This document shows positions 15,940 to 23,823 of a DNA stretch of 35,618 bases, piece by piece. The stretch's first letter is position 1. Each line of letters starts with the position of its first letter. The position numbers and the translations under genes are program-made. This stretch comes from Phycisphaera sp. (lineage in GTDB: Bacteria; Planctomycetota; Phycisphaerae; Phycisphaerales; Phycisphaeraceae): the NCBI GenBank assembly GCA_028285385.1, contig JANQPR010000078.1, forward strand, positions 1 through 35,618. Direction: 5' to 3'. The notes under the pieces were generated by a model that saw only the letters and a list, made by a program, of their open reading frames with translations, searched no databases and was not told the origin of the DNA.

Positions 15940-16002
15940 GCCGGCGAACCAAGCCAACGGCACGCGCCGCAAAACACCCCTCCCCTGTTTCTTCATCCTC
16001 CG

Positions 16003-16034
16003 AACCCCGCGGCGCCCCGTGCCGCGGGGTTTTT
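16003..16034 (+). terminator. Rho-independent terminator after the SDR gene
   Basis: AACCCCGCGGC and GCCGCGGGGTT form an 11-bp perfect stem around a 7-nt loop, followed by a T run. The stem could also act on the opposite strand for the convergent araC-type gene, which ends 15 nt away, although that side lacks a good U tract. Confidence 0.9.
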
Positions 16035-16048
16035 CGTTACCCCGTGCG

Positions 16049-16891
16049 TCAAGCGGCGTCTTTGTTCCACGCGGCGCGGCGGTGGGCGCGGGGGCTGCTG
16101 CCGTACGCCTCGCGGAACCGCCGGGAGAAGTGGTACGGGCTCGAGAAGCCCACGGCGTACGCGACCTCGGCGACGCTCAAGCCCGTGCGCTCGATCAGGT
16201 CTCGCCCGCGCCGCAACCGGCGTTGCCACAGCAGCGCGACCGGCGTGTCGCCGAGCGCCGCGCGGCAGATGCGGATCAGGTGCGCCGGCGTGACCGACGC
16301 GGCGCGGGCCAAGTCGTTGAGCGTCAGCGGCTCGTGCAGCCGCTCGTCGACGAGCGTGAGCATCGCGTTCAGCGGCGCGGGCAGCGGCGGCGCGGCGTGG
16401 TGTTCCGCGAGGGGGGTGTCGGGCGTGAGGAACGCCGCGAGGAACGCCGAGGCGAGGTGCGCGGTCGCGGCGTCCGCCGCCGGCTCGTCGTGGCGTGACA
16501 TGGCCATGGCCGTGTCGAAGAGCTGTCGCATCGCCGGCGTTTCGCCGCGGACGACCGGCGACCCGCGGCGTTGCCGGGCGAGCCAGTCCTTCGTCGCGGT
16601 GCGGTCGTCGTACCGCAGCACGACCCAGCGGTGCGTCGTCGTCGCGTGCGCGTCGAAGGCGTAGAACTCCTCGATCCCCGGCCACTGCAACGCGACCTGC
16701 CCCGGGGCGACGTCCACCCACCGGCCGTCACGCCGCAGCCGCAGCGACCCGTGGTCGATCATCACGAGTTGCACGTCGCGCTGGGTCCTAGGCCCCAAGG
16801 TCCCGCCCGGCGGGTACTCGACCCGTCCCAGCTGGACGTGTCGCGGTGTCGCGACATCAATTTCAGACACATTGTTGCAAACCGTGGGCAT
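16049..16891 (-). CDS. AraC-family transcriptional regulator
   Basis: A 280-residue regulator. The N-terminal half is a cupin-like sensing domain (VEYPPGGTLGPR, then VDVAPGQVALQWPG). The C-terminal 100 residues hold two helix-turn-helix motifs: LNDLARAASVTPAHLIRICRA and LSVAEVAYAVGFSSPYHFSRRF, ending in YGSSPRAHR. Such proteins usually sense sugars or related metabolites and control a neighbouring gene. Here it is divergent from a phytanoyl-dioxygenase-like gene, its likely target. ATG 16891 is chosen because promoter elements TTGACC and TATAGG end 10 nt upstream. A later in-frame Met would cut into the cupin domain. Confidence 0.88.
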   Translation of the reverse strand: MPTVCNNVSEIDVATPRHVQLGRVEYPPGGTLGPRTQRDVQLVMIDHGSLRLRRDGRWVDVAPGQVALQWPGIEEFYAFDAHATTTHRWVVLRYDDRTATKDWLARQRRGSPVVRGETPAMRQLFDTAMAMSRHDEPAADAATAHLASAFLAAFLTPDTPLAEHHAAPPLPAPLNAMLTLVDERLHEPLTLNDLARAASVTPAHLIRICRAALGDTPVALLWQRRLRRGRDLIERTGLSVAEVAYAVGFSSPYHFSRRFREAYGSSPRAHRRAAWNKDAA

Positions 16892-16901
16892 GGCGTTACC
16901 G

Positions 16902-16929
16902 CCTATACATCGTACGATTCCAAGGTCAA
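16902..16929 (-). promoter_or_regulatory. Promoter of the araC-type gene, with a 10-bp palindrome
   Basis: On the minus strand TTGACC, a 16-nt spacer and TATAGG form a good sigma-70-type promoter, with the -10 ending 10 nt before the start codon. Within the spacer lies the perfect palindrome ATCGTACGAT (16909-16918), which could be an operator for autoregulation or simply two overlapping -10-like hexamers. Confidence 0.6.
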
Positions 16930-16972
16930 CGACACCAGACCGTTTTTCTGGGCCATACTCGGAGTGATTTTC

Positions 16973-17935
16973 ATGCAGGTCGCTGATCTCACCACCGCCG
17001 GCCGCCTCGACGCCCGCACCCCCGGTTTCATGACGCCCGACGCGGTCGACCACTTCCGCGAACAGGGGTTCCTGATCGCCGAGGACGCACTGAGCCCCGA
17101 CGAGGTCGCCGCGCTCACCGCCGACACCACCGCGATCTGCCGCGGGGACCACGGCACGTACGACGGCTACGCCGGGCCCCACGACGGACAGCCCGACGCC
17201 GATGTGCTCCGGCAGTACCACTGCATCCACTTCCCGCATAAGTGCTCGCCGACCATGCGCGACGCGCTCGCCCACCCCGCGATCGTCGAGGCACTCACCC
17301 GCGTCATCGGCCCCGACGTCAAGTGCATGCAGTCGATGCTGTTCATCAAGGCCGCGGGTAAGCCTGGCCAGGCCTGGCACCAGGACGAGGACTACATCCC
17401 GACCCGCGACCGCTCGCTTACCGGCGCGTGGATCGCGCTCGACGACGCCACCGTAGAAAACGGCTGCCTGTGGGTGATCCCGGGGTCCCACCGGCCCGGC
17501 GTCCTCTGGCCGCAACGCTTCCAGGACCACCGCGATTTCGACTGCGCCCAGGAGAGCCACGGCTTCCCGTACACCGACGACGACGCGGTCCCCGTCGAGG
17601 TCAAGGCCGGCAGCATCCTGTTCTTCAACGGCTACCTGCTGCACCGTTCGCTGCCGAACCGCGCGGCGGAGGGCACGTACCGGCGGGTGTTGGTGAACCA
17701 CTACATGAGCGCGTCGTCGCTGCTGCCGTGGGTGTTCGGCAGCTTGGAGAAGCACGACACGTTCATTGACGACACCCCGTCCGTCGCCAAAGCCGACGTA
17801 CGCGACATCGTGATGATCGCGGGCGACGACCCGTACGCGTGGATGGGCATGAAGGACGTGAACCGCCCACACGTCCGCGCGGTTGGCCACGGCGGTTGCG
17901 TCAAGGGCGCGAAGCCTGGGCGGTTGCAAGACTAA
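16973..17935 (+). CDS. Phytanoyl-CoA dioxygenase (PhyH) family Fe(II)/2-oxoglutarate oxygenase
   Basis: A 320-residue soluble oxygenase. The iron-binding facial triad is visible: WHQDEDY gives His136 and Asp138, and LLHRSLPN gives His224. GTYRRVLVNHY supplies the probable 2-oxoglutarate-binding Arg. The conserved NGCLWVIPGSH segment is also present. Members hydroxylate diverse small molecules, and many bacterial ones act on sugars, compatible solutes or secondary metabolites rather than phytanoyl-CoA. GGAG lies 8 nt before ATG 16973. The divergent AraC-type regulator is the likely controller. The stop overlaps the convergent methyltransferase stop by 4 nt. Confidence 0.9.
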   Translation: MQVADLTTAGRLDARTPGFMTPDAVDHFREQGFLIAEDALSPDEVAALTADTTAICRGDHGTYDGYAGPHDGQPDADVLRQYHCIHFPHKCSPTMRDALAHPAIVEALTRVIGPDVKCMQSMLFIKAAGKPGQAWHQDEDYIPTRDRSLTGAWIALDDATVENGCLWVIPGSHRPGVLWPQRFQDHRDFDCAQESHGFPYTDDDAVPVEVKAGSILFFNGYLLHRSLPNRAAEGTYRRVLVNHYMSASSLLPWVFGSLEKHDTFIDDTPSVAKADVRDIVMIAGDDPYAWMGMKDVNRPHVRAVGHGGCVKGAKPGRLQD

Positions 17936-18711
17936 GCCGGTCGGCCGACGTAGAGCCGGGTGAGGTAGCGGAACTCGACGACACCGTCGCGTTCGTGTTC
18001 AGCAAAGATTGTTTCAAGGCGTCGTATCGCCTCGGCGTGCCCCGGCTGCCCGGGTGCGGGGGCATACGAGGACGACAAAAACCGGCCCTTCAAACTTTCC
18101 AGGTCGAACACCTGAGCATTGGGCCAATGGCACGCCTCGAACTGCTGAGGCAGATACGCCGCCATCGCCTCGTCGGTGAGGCGGTGCTGGTCGACTTTGC
18201 GGTAATCGGTACGCAAGCCTCGGAGGAACGCCTCGTACGCGATGAGAAACGGCGAGGTGTCGGTCTCCCGGCTGTTCCACACCACGGCCACCAGCCCATC
18301 GGGCCGCAGCAAGCGCTTGAACTCCGGTAGCGCCGCGTCCGGGTCAAACCAGTGGAAGGCCTGGGCGGCGGTCACAAGATCGGCGGACTCATTGGGCAGG
18401 CCGGTGTCTTCGGCGGTCCCGTAACTGCCGCCAAAACCGGCGACCCCACCGAGTCGCTCGAGGCAAGCACGCCGCATCGCGTCGTTGGGTTCAACGGCGT
18501 GGACCGCCCACCCGCGCCGAAGCATCTGATCGGCAAACACGCCCGTCCCCGCACCAACGTCCACCACATCCGGGCGCGGCGACAACCTCTCGCCAAGCCA
18601 GTCGAGCACGGCTTCGGGGTAGCTCGGGCGGCAGCGGACGTAGTTGTCCACGCGATCCGAGAACCTGTCGACGGCACGGGTCATCGGTGAACCCCGAGTG
18701 GGTGACGGCAT
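17932..18711 (-). CDS. SAM-dependent class I methyltransferase
   Basis: A 259-residue methyltransferase of the UbiE/Coq5-like Methyltransf_11 type. RFSDRVDNYVRCRPSYP is the typical N-terminal helix. Motif I is VVDVGAGTGVFA, AVEPNDAM is the acidic post-strand-2 region, and LVTAAQAFHWF and LRPDGLVAVVW complete the fold. The acceptor substrate is unknown. The upstream ABC ATPase stop overlaps ATG 18711 as TGATG, which suggests coupled translation. ATG 18684, nine codons later, begins just before the conserved helix and is an equally possible start. The combination with an ATPase gene does not define a pathway. Confidence 0.85.
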   Translation of the reverse strand: MPSPTRGSPMTRAVDRFSDRVDNYVRCRPSYPEAVLDWLGERLSPRPDVVDVGAGTGVFADQMLRRGWAVHAVEPNDAMRRACLERLGGVAGFGGSYGTAEDTGLPNESADLVTAAQAFHWFDPDAALPEFKRLLRPDGLVAVVWNSRETDTSPFLIAYEAFLRGLRTDYRKVDQHRLTDEAMAAYLPQQFEACHWPNAQVFDLESLKGRFLSSSYAPAPGQPGHAEAIRRLETIFAEHERDGVVEFRYLTRLYVGRPA

Positions 18712-19469
18712 CAACTCGCCGCGCCGCCGGTCTCGTCGCGGTCGATCTTGCCGTCCTTCAGGCGGACGACGCGTTGGCAGCGTTCGGCGACGCTGTCGTC
18801 GTGGGTGACCATGATGATGGTCAACCCCTCGGCGTGGAGCTCGTCGAACAGGGCCAGGATCGCGGCGCCGGTCTTGGAGTCGAGGTTACCCGTTGGTTCG
18901 TCGGCGAGCAGCAGCGCGGGCTTGGTCACCAGCGCGCGGGCGATGGCGACGCGTTGCATCTGCCCGCCGGAGAGCTCGGCCGGGCGGTGCGTGAGGCGGT
19001 CGGCGAGTTGCACGCGCTCGAGCGCCTCGCGAGCCGCGATCGCGCGCTGCCCCGGGGCGACGGCTTGGTAGAACAACGGGACTTCGACGTTCTGCTGCAC
19101 CGTGAGTTGCGGGATGAGGTTGAACGCCTGGAACACGAACCCGAGCTTCCGGCCGCGCACGCGAGAGAGGTCTTCGTCGTTCATCCGCGCGACGTCGACC
19201 CCGTCCAGCCGGTAGCTGCCGGTGGTCGGCCGGTCGAGGCAGCCGAGGATGTTCATGAGTGTGGACTTGCCCGAGCCGGACGGCCCCATGATCGCCACGT
19301 ACTGGTTGTCGGGGATGGTCAGCGACACGCCGTCGAGGGCGCGGACCACCGGGGCCTTGCGGTGCTTCTGGTAGAGGCGCTCGACGCCGACGACTTCGGC
19401 GACGTGGCAGGGGGCGTCGGCGGTGACAGGGCCTGCCGGGGTTGCGGTCGAGGAGGCGGCGTCGGACAC
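18711..19469 (-). CDS. ABC transporter ATP-binding protein (LolD/MacB type)
   Basis: A 252-residue ATPase of the family that drives lipoprotein release (LolCDE), macrolide export (MacB) or similar extrusion. Walker A GPSGSGKST is at 62-70, Q-loop Gln114 in FVFQAFNLIP, signature LSGGQ at 166-170, Walker B LLLADEP around 187-192, and the switch His223 in VTHDD. The first 25 residues are an unusual Ala/Thr/Pro-rich extension. No permease gene is adjacent, so its membrane partner is encoded elsewhere. The start is GTG 19469; TACACT ends 6 nt upstream and no ribosome-binding site is seen. The methyltransferase gene follows with a 1-nt overlap. Confidence 0.92.
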   Translation of the reverse strand: MSDAASSTATPAGPVTADAPCHVAEVVGVERLYQKHRKAPVVRALDGVSLTIPDNQYVAIMGPSGSGKSTLMNILGCLDRPTTGSYRLDGVDVARMNDEDLSRVRGRKLGFVFQAFNLIPQLTVQQNVEVPLFYQAVAPGQRAIAAREALERVQLADRLTHRPAELSGGQMQRVAIARALVTKPALLLADEPTGNLDSKTGAAILALFDELHAEGLTIIMVTHDDSVAERCQRVVRLKDGKIDRDETGGAAS

Positions 19470-19475
19470 GGTGGC

Positions 19476-19481
19476 AGTGTA
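19476..19481 (-). promoter_or_regulatory. -10-like TACACT, leaderless arrangement for the ABC ATPase gene
   Basis: On the minus strand TACACT is followed by 6 nt and GTG 19469, the same geometry as the Fur-family gene. No Shine-Dalgarno sequence is present. Confidence 0.4.
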
Positions 19482-19544
19482 GATCGCCCCGGACGGCTCA
19501 CGCGGCGGGGCCCGGCCGACCGATCCTACGACACGCGGTTTGCG

Positions 19545-19550
19545 TAGAAT
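19545..19550 (+). promoter_or_regulatory. -10-like TAGAAT before the Bax-inhibitor-like gene
   Basis: TAGAAT lies 51 nt before ATG 19602. The same TGCGTAGAATCC-like context occurs before the Fur-family gene as GGCGTAGAATCC. Here a conventional AGGA sits close to the start codon, so this message should have a short leader. Confidence 0.35.
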
Positions 19551-19601
19551 CCGCCCCGAGCCCTACGGACCAGAATCGACCCCGTTTCCGAGGAACCCCC
19601 G

Positions 19602-20438
19602 ATGTTCAACTCCGGCAACCCCGCCCTTAACGAGCAAACGTTCAACCAGTTCGGCATGGACTACGACCGCGCCGGCGCCTTGACCGCACCGCGGCCGGAC
19701 ACGATGACGATGTCCGGCACGGTGTGGAAGACGGCGCTGCTGCTATTGGCCGTGGTCGCCTCGGGGACGTTCACCTGGGGGCTGATGATGGAGTTCGTGA
19801 ACACGCCGGCCGACCAGATCGCGACGCTGCCGGCGTGGAAGACGCCGATGCCGTGGATGCTGGGCGGCATCTTCGGCGGGCTGGCGTTGGCGTTGGTGAT
19901 CGTGTTCAAGCCGACGACGGCCCCGTATCTCTCGCCGGTCTACGCGGTGGTCAAGGGGCTGTTCCTGGGCGCGGTGTCGGCGTTGTACGAGGCGCAGTTC
20001 GGCGCGGGCACGGCCGGCGGGATGGCGCTCAACGGCATCGTCGCGCAGGCGATCGGCCTGACGTTCGGCGTCGCGGCGGCGATGCTGATCGCGTACGCCA
20101 CACGCATCATCCGCGTCACCGAGAAGCTCCGGGCCGGGATCGTGATCGCGACCGGCGGCGTGTTCCTGTTCTACCTCGTGGCGATCGCGCTGGGCTTCTT
20201 CGGTATCCAGGTACCGTTGCTGCACAGCTCGGGGCCGCTGGGCATCGGGCTGTCGCTGGTGATCGTCGCGATCGCCGCGTTCAACTTGTTGCTGGACTTC
20301 GACCTGATCGAACGCGGCAGCAAGCAGGGCGCGCCGAAGTACATGGAGTGGTACGGCGCCTTCGGGCTGCTGGTCACGCTGGTCTGGCTGTACCTGGAGA
20401 TCCTCCGGCTGCTGGCAAAGCTGCAGAACCGGAACTGA
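19602..20438 (+). CDS. Bax inhibitor-1/YccA family integral membrane protein
   Basis: A 278-residue membrane protein with about seven hydrophobic helices after a 40-residue polar N-terminus. Helices begin near TALLLLAVVASGTF, PWMLGGIFGGLALALVIV, the VKGLFLGAVSALYE segment, NGIVAQAIGLTFGV, VFLFYLVAIALGFF, IGLSLVIVAIAAFNL, and the C-terminal FGLLVTLVWLYLEILRLL. LDFDLIERGSKQGAPKYMEWYGAFGLL is the conserved signature of the bacterial BaxI_1 group. The family is linked to calcium leak and membrane-stress responses, but bacterial roles are not settled. AGGA precedes the ATG, and a terminator follows the gene, so it is monocistronic. Confidence 0.9.
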   Translation: MFNSGNPALNEQTFNQFGMDYDRAGALTAPRPDTMTMSGTVWKTALLLLAVVASGTFTWGLMMEFVNTPADQIATLPAWKTPMPWMLGGIFGGLALALVIVFKPTTAPYLSPVYAVVKGLFLGAVSALYEAQFGAGTAGGMALNGIVAQAIGLTFGVAAAMLIAYATRIIRVTEKLRAGIVIATGGVFLFYLVAIALGFFGIQVPLLHSSGPLGIGLSLVIVAIAAFNLLLDFDLIERGSKQGAPKYMEWYGAFGLLVTLVWLYLEILRLLAKLQNRN

Positions 20439-20477
20439 CCCGTCGCAAAACGCTTGCAAAACGCAACCCTTCCCAAC

Positions 20478-20503
20478 GCCGCGGCGACCCCGCGGCTTTT
20501 TTT
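20478..20503 (+). terminator. Rho-independent terminator after the Bax-inhibitor-like gene
   Basis: GCCGCGG and CCGCGGC form a 7-bp stem with a 5-nt loop, followed by seven or more T residues. Confidence 0.9.
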
Positions 20504-20590
20504 CTGGTGTAACCCGGTGGCTTCGCGCTTCGGCGGCCGGGCCTTAGGCCTTAAAATAATGGTGTGGATCATTTGAGGTGAGTGGATGTC

Positions 20591-20622
20591 CGTTCGGTCT
20601 CCCCGGGCCTGCGGCCCGAACG
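20591..20622 (+). promoter_or_regulatory. Leader hairpin before the cytidylate-kinase-like gene
   Basis: CGTT/AACG encloses CGGGCC-TGC-GGCCCG with a 5' bulge, a very stable structure about 100 nt before the start codon. It has no T tract, so it is not a terminator. An AT-rich island, TTAAAATAATGG, about 30 nt upstream is a plausible -10 region. Function is unknown. Confidence 0.3.
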
Positions 20623-20720
20623 TGGAACTCTGAGCCGCCGTGTCCCGGTCAACCGTGTCGGGTCGTTCTGGGTGTGTGTGTGCATCGGGGCCGACCCGCA
20701 GAACAACCGGAGGTGTGGCC

Positions 20721-21464
20721 ATGGTCACCGTGTTGCCGAGTGTGATCTCGCACGTGAAGGCGTCGGGGTATCGGCTGGGCGCAGAGCACGCCCGGCACCG
20801 CGTCGAGGCGCCGGCGCAGCCGTTCGTGACGATCGCGCGCCAAGCGGGCGCGGGGGGTGTGCGGCTGGCGGTTCGGCTGGCCGAGCGGTTGAACGCGGAA
20901 CTGCCGGAGTCCGGCGACTTCCGTTGGCACGCCTACGACCGGGATCTCGTCGAGGCGGTGGCGAACGACCACCACCTCTCGACGCACCTGATCGATTCGC
21001 TCTCGCAGCGGGACCAGGGCTGGCTGTCGCAGGTGCTCAGCGCGCTGGACTTCGACCGCCCGGGCGACCTGCGGGTATTCCGTTGCACGGCGGCGACGAT
21101 CCGGACGCTGGCCTTGGCGGGACGGTCGATCCTGGTCGGGCGCGGCGGGGTCTTGATGACGCGCGACCTGCCGCGGGGCGTGCACGTCTGGCTGGTCGCG
21201 CCGCACGAACAGCGCGTCGAACGCCTCGCCAAGGAACAGAACCTGACCCCCGCCAAGGCCGCCGCGCGGGTCCGCGAGATCGACCACGCCCGGCAGTTGT
21301 TCGTGAAGCGGTACTTCCCGGGGCAGGTCTTCGGGCCCGAGACGTTCGGCCTGACGCTGAACTGCACTTCGATGAGCGAAGACCAGATGATCGGGGCGAT
21401 CTACGCGTTGCTAGCCCACCAGCCACCCCGCCAAGCGGCCGCGGAGCCCGGACGAGGAGAATAA
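20721..21464 (+). CDS. Cytidylate kinase-like family protein
   Basis: A 247-residue P-loop protein of the Cytidylate_kin2 group. The degenerate P-loop segment ARQAGAGGVRLAVRLAERL (39-57) matches the family's SREYGSGG-type motif, in which the usual Lys is missing. Further marks are the helical lid region, SILVGRGG at 137-143, and the late basic stretch RVREIDHARQLFVKRYF, which resembles the phosphate-binding Arg/Lys region. It may phosphorylate a nucleotide or another small molecule, but this subgroup's substrate is not established. ATG 20721 has CGGAGG 7 nt upstream. A GTG 81 nt earlier gives an unconvincing N-terminus. Confidence 0.8.
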   Translation: MVTVLPSVISHVKASGYRLGAEHARHRVEAPAQPFVTIARQAGAGGVRLAVRLAERLNAELPESGDFRWHAYDRDLVEAVANDHHLSTHLIDSLSQRDQGWLSQVLSALDFDRPGDLRVFRCTAATIRTLALAGRSILVGRGGVLMTRDLPRGVHVWLVAPHEQRVERLAKEQNLTPAKAAARVREIDHARQLFVKRYFPGQVFGPETFGLTLNCTSMSEDQMIGAIYALLAHQPPRQAAAEPGRGE

Positions 21465-21484
21465 ATCGGACTTGAAAGTCGCCC

Positions 21485-21512
21485 TTGACGGCCGCGGGGG
21501 ATGTGGAACAAT
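21485..21512 (+). promoter_or_regulatory. Promoter candidate for the first PEP-CTERM gene
   Basis: TTGACG, a 16-nt spacer and AACAAT precede the GTG at 21608 by about 95 nt. The second PEP-CTERM gene has a similar arrangement (TTGACA and a weaker -10 at 22576-22603). Confidence 0.5.
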
Positions 21513-21607
21513 GGTTGGGGCGGCGACGGTTGTGATTCACCAGCCTGGGCGAGAGTCGCTCGCCGGGCCGAACGAAGCCGGGGGGTTCCGGGGGAGGAGG
21601 AAGTGCC

Positions 21608-22546
21608 GTGCTGTTCCGTTGCTTTGGTACGGGGTGGCGGGGACGTGCTGTTTGGGCGGTAGCGTGCGCGGCGGTGGCCGTGTCAGGCTACTCCATGGGC
21701 ATGATGATCGACTTCGAGACCGTGCCCGGTAGCACGCCGAGTGAAGGTCTGGCGGTCTCGAATCAGTACGTGCTGGACAGCAGCGTGATCTTCCGGCTAG
21801 AGAACGGCGAGAGCCCGGTGCTGGCGCAGGCCGGCGGGTTTCCGCGGGCGTTCTTCGGCCCACCGAACGGCTCGGCCGCCGACAACCCGGCACCCGGGCA
21901 GGGCACCGGCGAGTTCTTCCTGACCGACGACGGGCTCACCATTGCCAGCGCCGATCCGCCGGCGTTGATCATCGGGTACGGCCGACCCACGATGGCGGCG
22001 AGCGGTGTCCTCCTCGACGTCGACCAACAAGAGACATACACGATCCAGGCCCGCGACCTGTCGGAAAACGTGCTCGCCACGATCACCATCGCCGACGGCG
22101 ACCCCGGCACCGGCGACGGCGTCGCGACGCCGTGGTCGTTTGACTTGGCAGAAGAAGAGATCTTCTCGATCCGTATCCAGGGCGAGGGCCCGGCCCCTGG
22201 CCGATTCGACTACGCGCTGGACAACTTCAACCCGCACAGTGCCGGCGTCACCGGCGAGGGCGACTACGACGGCTCCGGCCAGATCGAGCAGGGCGACCTC
22301 GACATCGTGTTGCAGAACTGGGGCACGGACAACTTCCCGGGCGACCCGACGCGGCTACCTGGAGGGGGGCCTTTCGATGGCGGCGTCGACCAGAACGAGC
22401 TCGACGGCGTCCTCCAGAACTGGGGCGGAACGACGGTACCGACCTTCATGGTGACCGGTGTTCCCGAACCGGCCGGCCTTGTCCCGCTCCTATTGAGCGT
22501 TGCGGGGCTTGGCCACCGACGCCAAACCGCCCTGACGCAACGCTAA
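21608..22546 (+). CDS. PEP-CTERM protein with dockerin-like repeats
   Basis: A 312-residue exported protein of unknown function. An N-terminal hydrophobic signal (AVWAVACAAVAVSGYS) is followed by a beta-rich domain beginning IDFETVPGSTPS, typical of surface proteins that bind carbohydrate. Residues about 218-276 hold two dockerin-like units: GDYDGSGQIEQGDLDIVLQNWG, with a calcium-loop pattern, and a degenerate GGVDQNELDGVLQNWGG. The C-terminus is a PEP-CTERM sorting signal: VPEP, a hydrophobic segment (VPLLLSVAG), then HRR. Exosortase-type processing at the membrane is expected. The GTG start has GGAGGAGG just upstream. No exosortase or EPS genes lie nearby. Confidence 0.82.
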   Translation: MLFRCFGTGWRGRAVWAVACAAVAVSGYSMGMMIDFETVPGSTPSEGLAVSNQYVLDSSVIFRLENGESPVLAQAGGFPRAFFGPPNGSAADNPAPGQGTGEFFLTDDGLTIASADPPALIIGYGRPTMAASGVLLDVDQQETYTIQARDLSENVLATITIADGDPGTGDGVATPWSFDLAEEEIFSIRIQGEGPAPGRFDYALDNFNPHSAGVTGEGDYDGSGQIEQGDLDIVLQNWGTDNFPGDPTRLPGGGPFDGGVDQNELDGVLQNWGGTTVPTFMVTGVPEPAGLVPLLLSVAGLGHRRQTALTQR

Positions 22547-22575
22547 CCCTCGCCGTGCCGCTGGGGTTCTCCCCC

Positions 22576-22603
22576 TTGACACGCCCCGCCCAGCCGCGAA
22601 GAT
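22576..22603 (+). promoter_or_regulatory. Promoter candidate for the second PEP-CTERM gene
   Basis: TTGACA, a perfect -35 hexamer, is followed after 16 nt by GAAGAT, a weak -10. A hairpin, GCCCCG-cgttc-CGGGGC (22617-22633), lies in the predicted leader about 85 nt before the start codon. Confidence 0.45.
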
Positions 22604-22715
22604 GCGGAGGTTGCAGGCCCCGCGTTCCGGGGCTCGGCGGTTTCTGTACGGAGACCGCGTCGCTGCCACGCGGGATCGATCACGGGTTGTTTGACCGGGT
22701 CGGGAGAGAGGTCAG

Positions 22716-23822
22716 GTGTTCATGCGAGTGTCCCCCCATTTGGCCGTGGCGTGTGCCACCGCGTCGGCGTGGTTCGCCGGTCTGTCCGCGTCGGCGCAAG
22801 ATCAGGCCCGGATGTTCACCTGGCACGACACCGGGCAGGCCGGGCTGACCGAGACGTTGATGCTGGTCGGGCACCGCGACGCCGATGCCGTGGTGAAAGC
22901 GGCGCAGACCAAGTGGGCCGGCGTCGCCCCGGAGGACCGTGTGATCGTGCTGGCGCCGTGGGAGATGTACGCCGCGGTGCCGTTCGATGCGTCACTGCCG
23001 GACATCGTGAAGAACGGGTTGGACTTCTCCGGGATGAAGTCGTGGTGGGACTCTACGCTGGACGCGCTCGGCGACGCGGGCCTCGCGCCGTCGCAGGTCG
23101 CCATGGACTACGAGCACGGCCTGAGCTACTGGCACCTGAACGCGACGGGCTTCGACCTCAGTCGGCGGTCACACTTCGAGTCTGTCTGGAACGACCCGAC
23201 CGCTTACGCCGCCCTGCCGGACGAACTCAAGGCTTACGACGCCAGCGACATCCACTGGCGCGACCGGGAACCCGTTCTGGCATGGGACCGTTACGCCACC
23301 GACGTGCTCACCGAGGCGCTGACCGACGCCTTCGCCGAGCCATTGGCCGACGTGTTCCCCGCGGCGTCGTTCGGGAACTACGGCGACATGCTGCTCTCCG
23401 AAGACGTGTACGACCCCAACGGCTGGAGATACCTCGACCACATGACCGGGGACACGGCCCACCCGGTGCTCTACGAGAAAGACGCCGAAACCAACCTCGA
23501 GCTGCTCGCCAGCGTTGTCGCCGCCTTCGACGACCCGACCGACGTCAAGCCCTGGGTCAAGGCCCCGCGTCTCATCGGCTGGGACACGTTCGAGCAGACC
23601 GTCGAAGGCGCGTACGACCTTGGCGTCCGCGACTTCCTGCTGTTCAACCCAGGCAGCGACGAGCACGGCACCTACGCCGGCGACAACGCCTTTGCCGCCC
23701 AGGTCATCGCCGATCTCAACCGCACCCGCGGCGCGACCGACGTCCGCCTCGCGTTCCTCCCCGAGCCGGCGGCGCTGTCACTGCTGCTGCCGGGCGTGGC
23801 CTGGCTGCGTCGCCGCCGCTGA
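22716..23822 (+). CDS. PEP-CTERM hypothetical protein, possibly TIM-barrel-like
   Basis: A 368-residue exported protein with no recognised family. A signal peptide covers about residues 1-28 (LAVACATASAWFAGLSASAQ). The body has a pattern like a glycoside-hydrolase-type barrel: HDTGQAG, VIVLAPWEMYA, VAMDYEHGLSYW with acidic residues after a strand, and FLLFNPGSDEHGTY near the end. This is impression rather than proof. The C-terminus LPEPAALSLLLPGVAWLRRRR is a PEP-CTERM signal. It lacks the dockerin-like repeats of its two neighbours. GGAGAGAGG precedes both GTG 22716 and ATG 22722, so either may be the start. It ends 1 nt from the convergent PEP-CTERM gene. Confidence 0.75.
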   Translation: MFMRVSPHLAVACATASAWFAGLSASAQDQARMFTWHDTGQAGLTETLMLVGHRDADAVVKAAQTKWAGVAPEDRVIVLAPWEMYAAVPFDASLPDIVKNGLDFSGMKSWWDSTLDALGDAGLAPSQVAMDYEHGLSYWHLNATGFDLSRRSHFESVWNDPTAYAALPDELKAYDASDIHWRDREPVLAWDRYATDVLTEALTDAFAEPLADVFPAASFGNYGDMLLSEDVYDPNGWRYLDHMTGDTAHPVLYEKDAETNLELLASVVAAFDDPTDVKPWVKAPRLIGWDTFEQTVEGAYDLGVRDFLLFNPGSDEHGTYAGDNAFAAQVIADLNRTRGATDVRLAFLPEPAALSLLLPGVAWLRRRR

Positions 23823-23823
23823 T

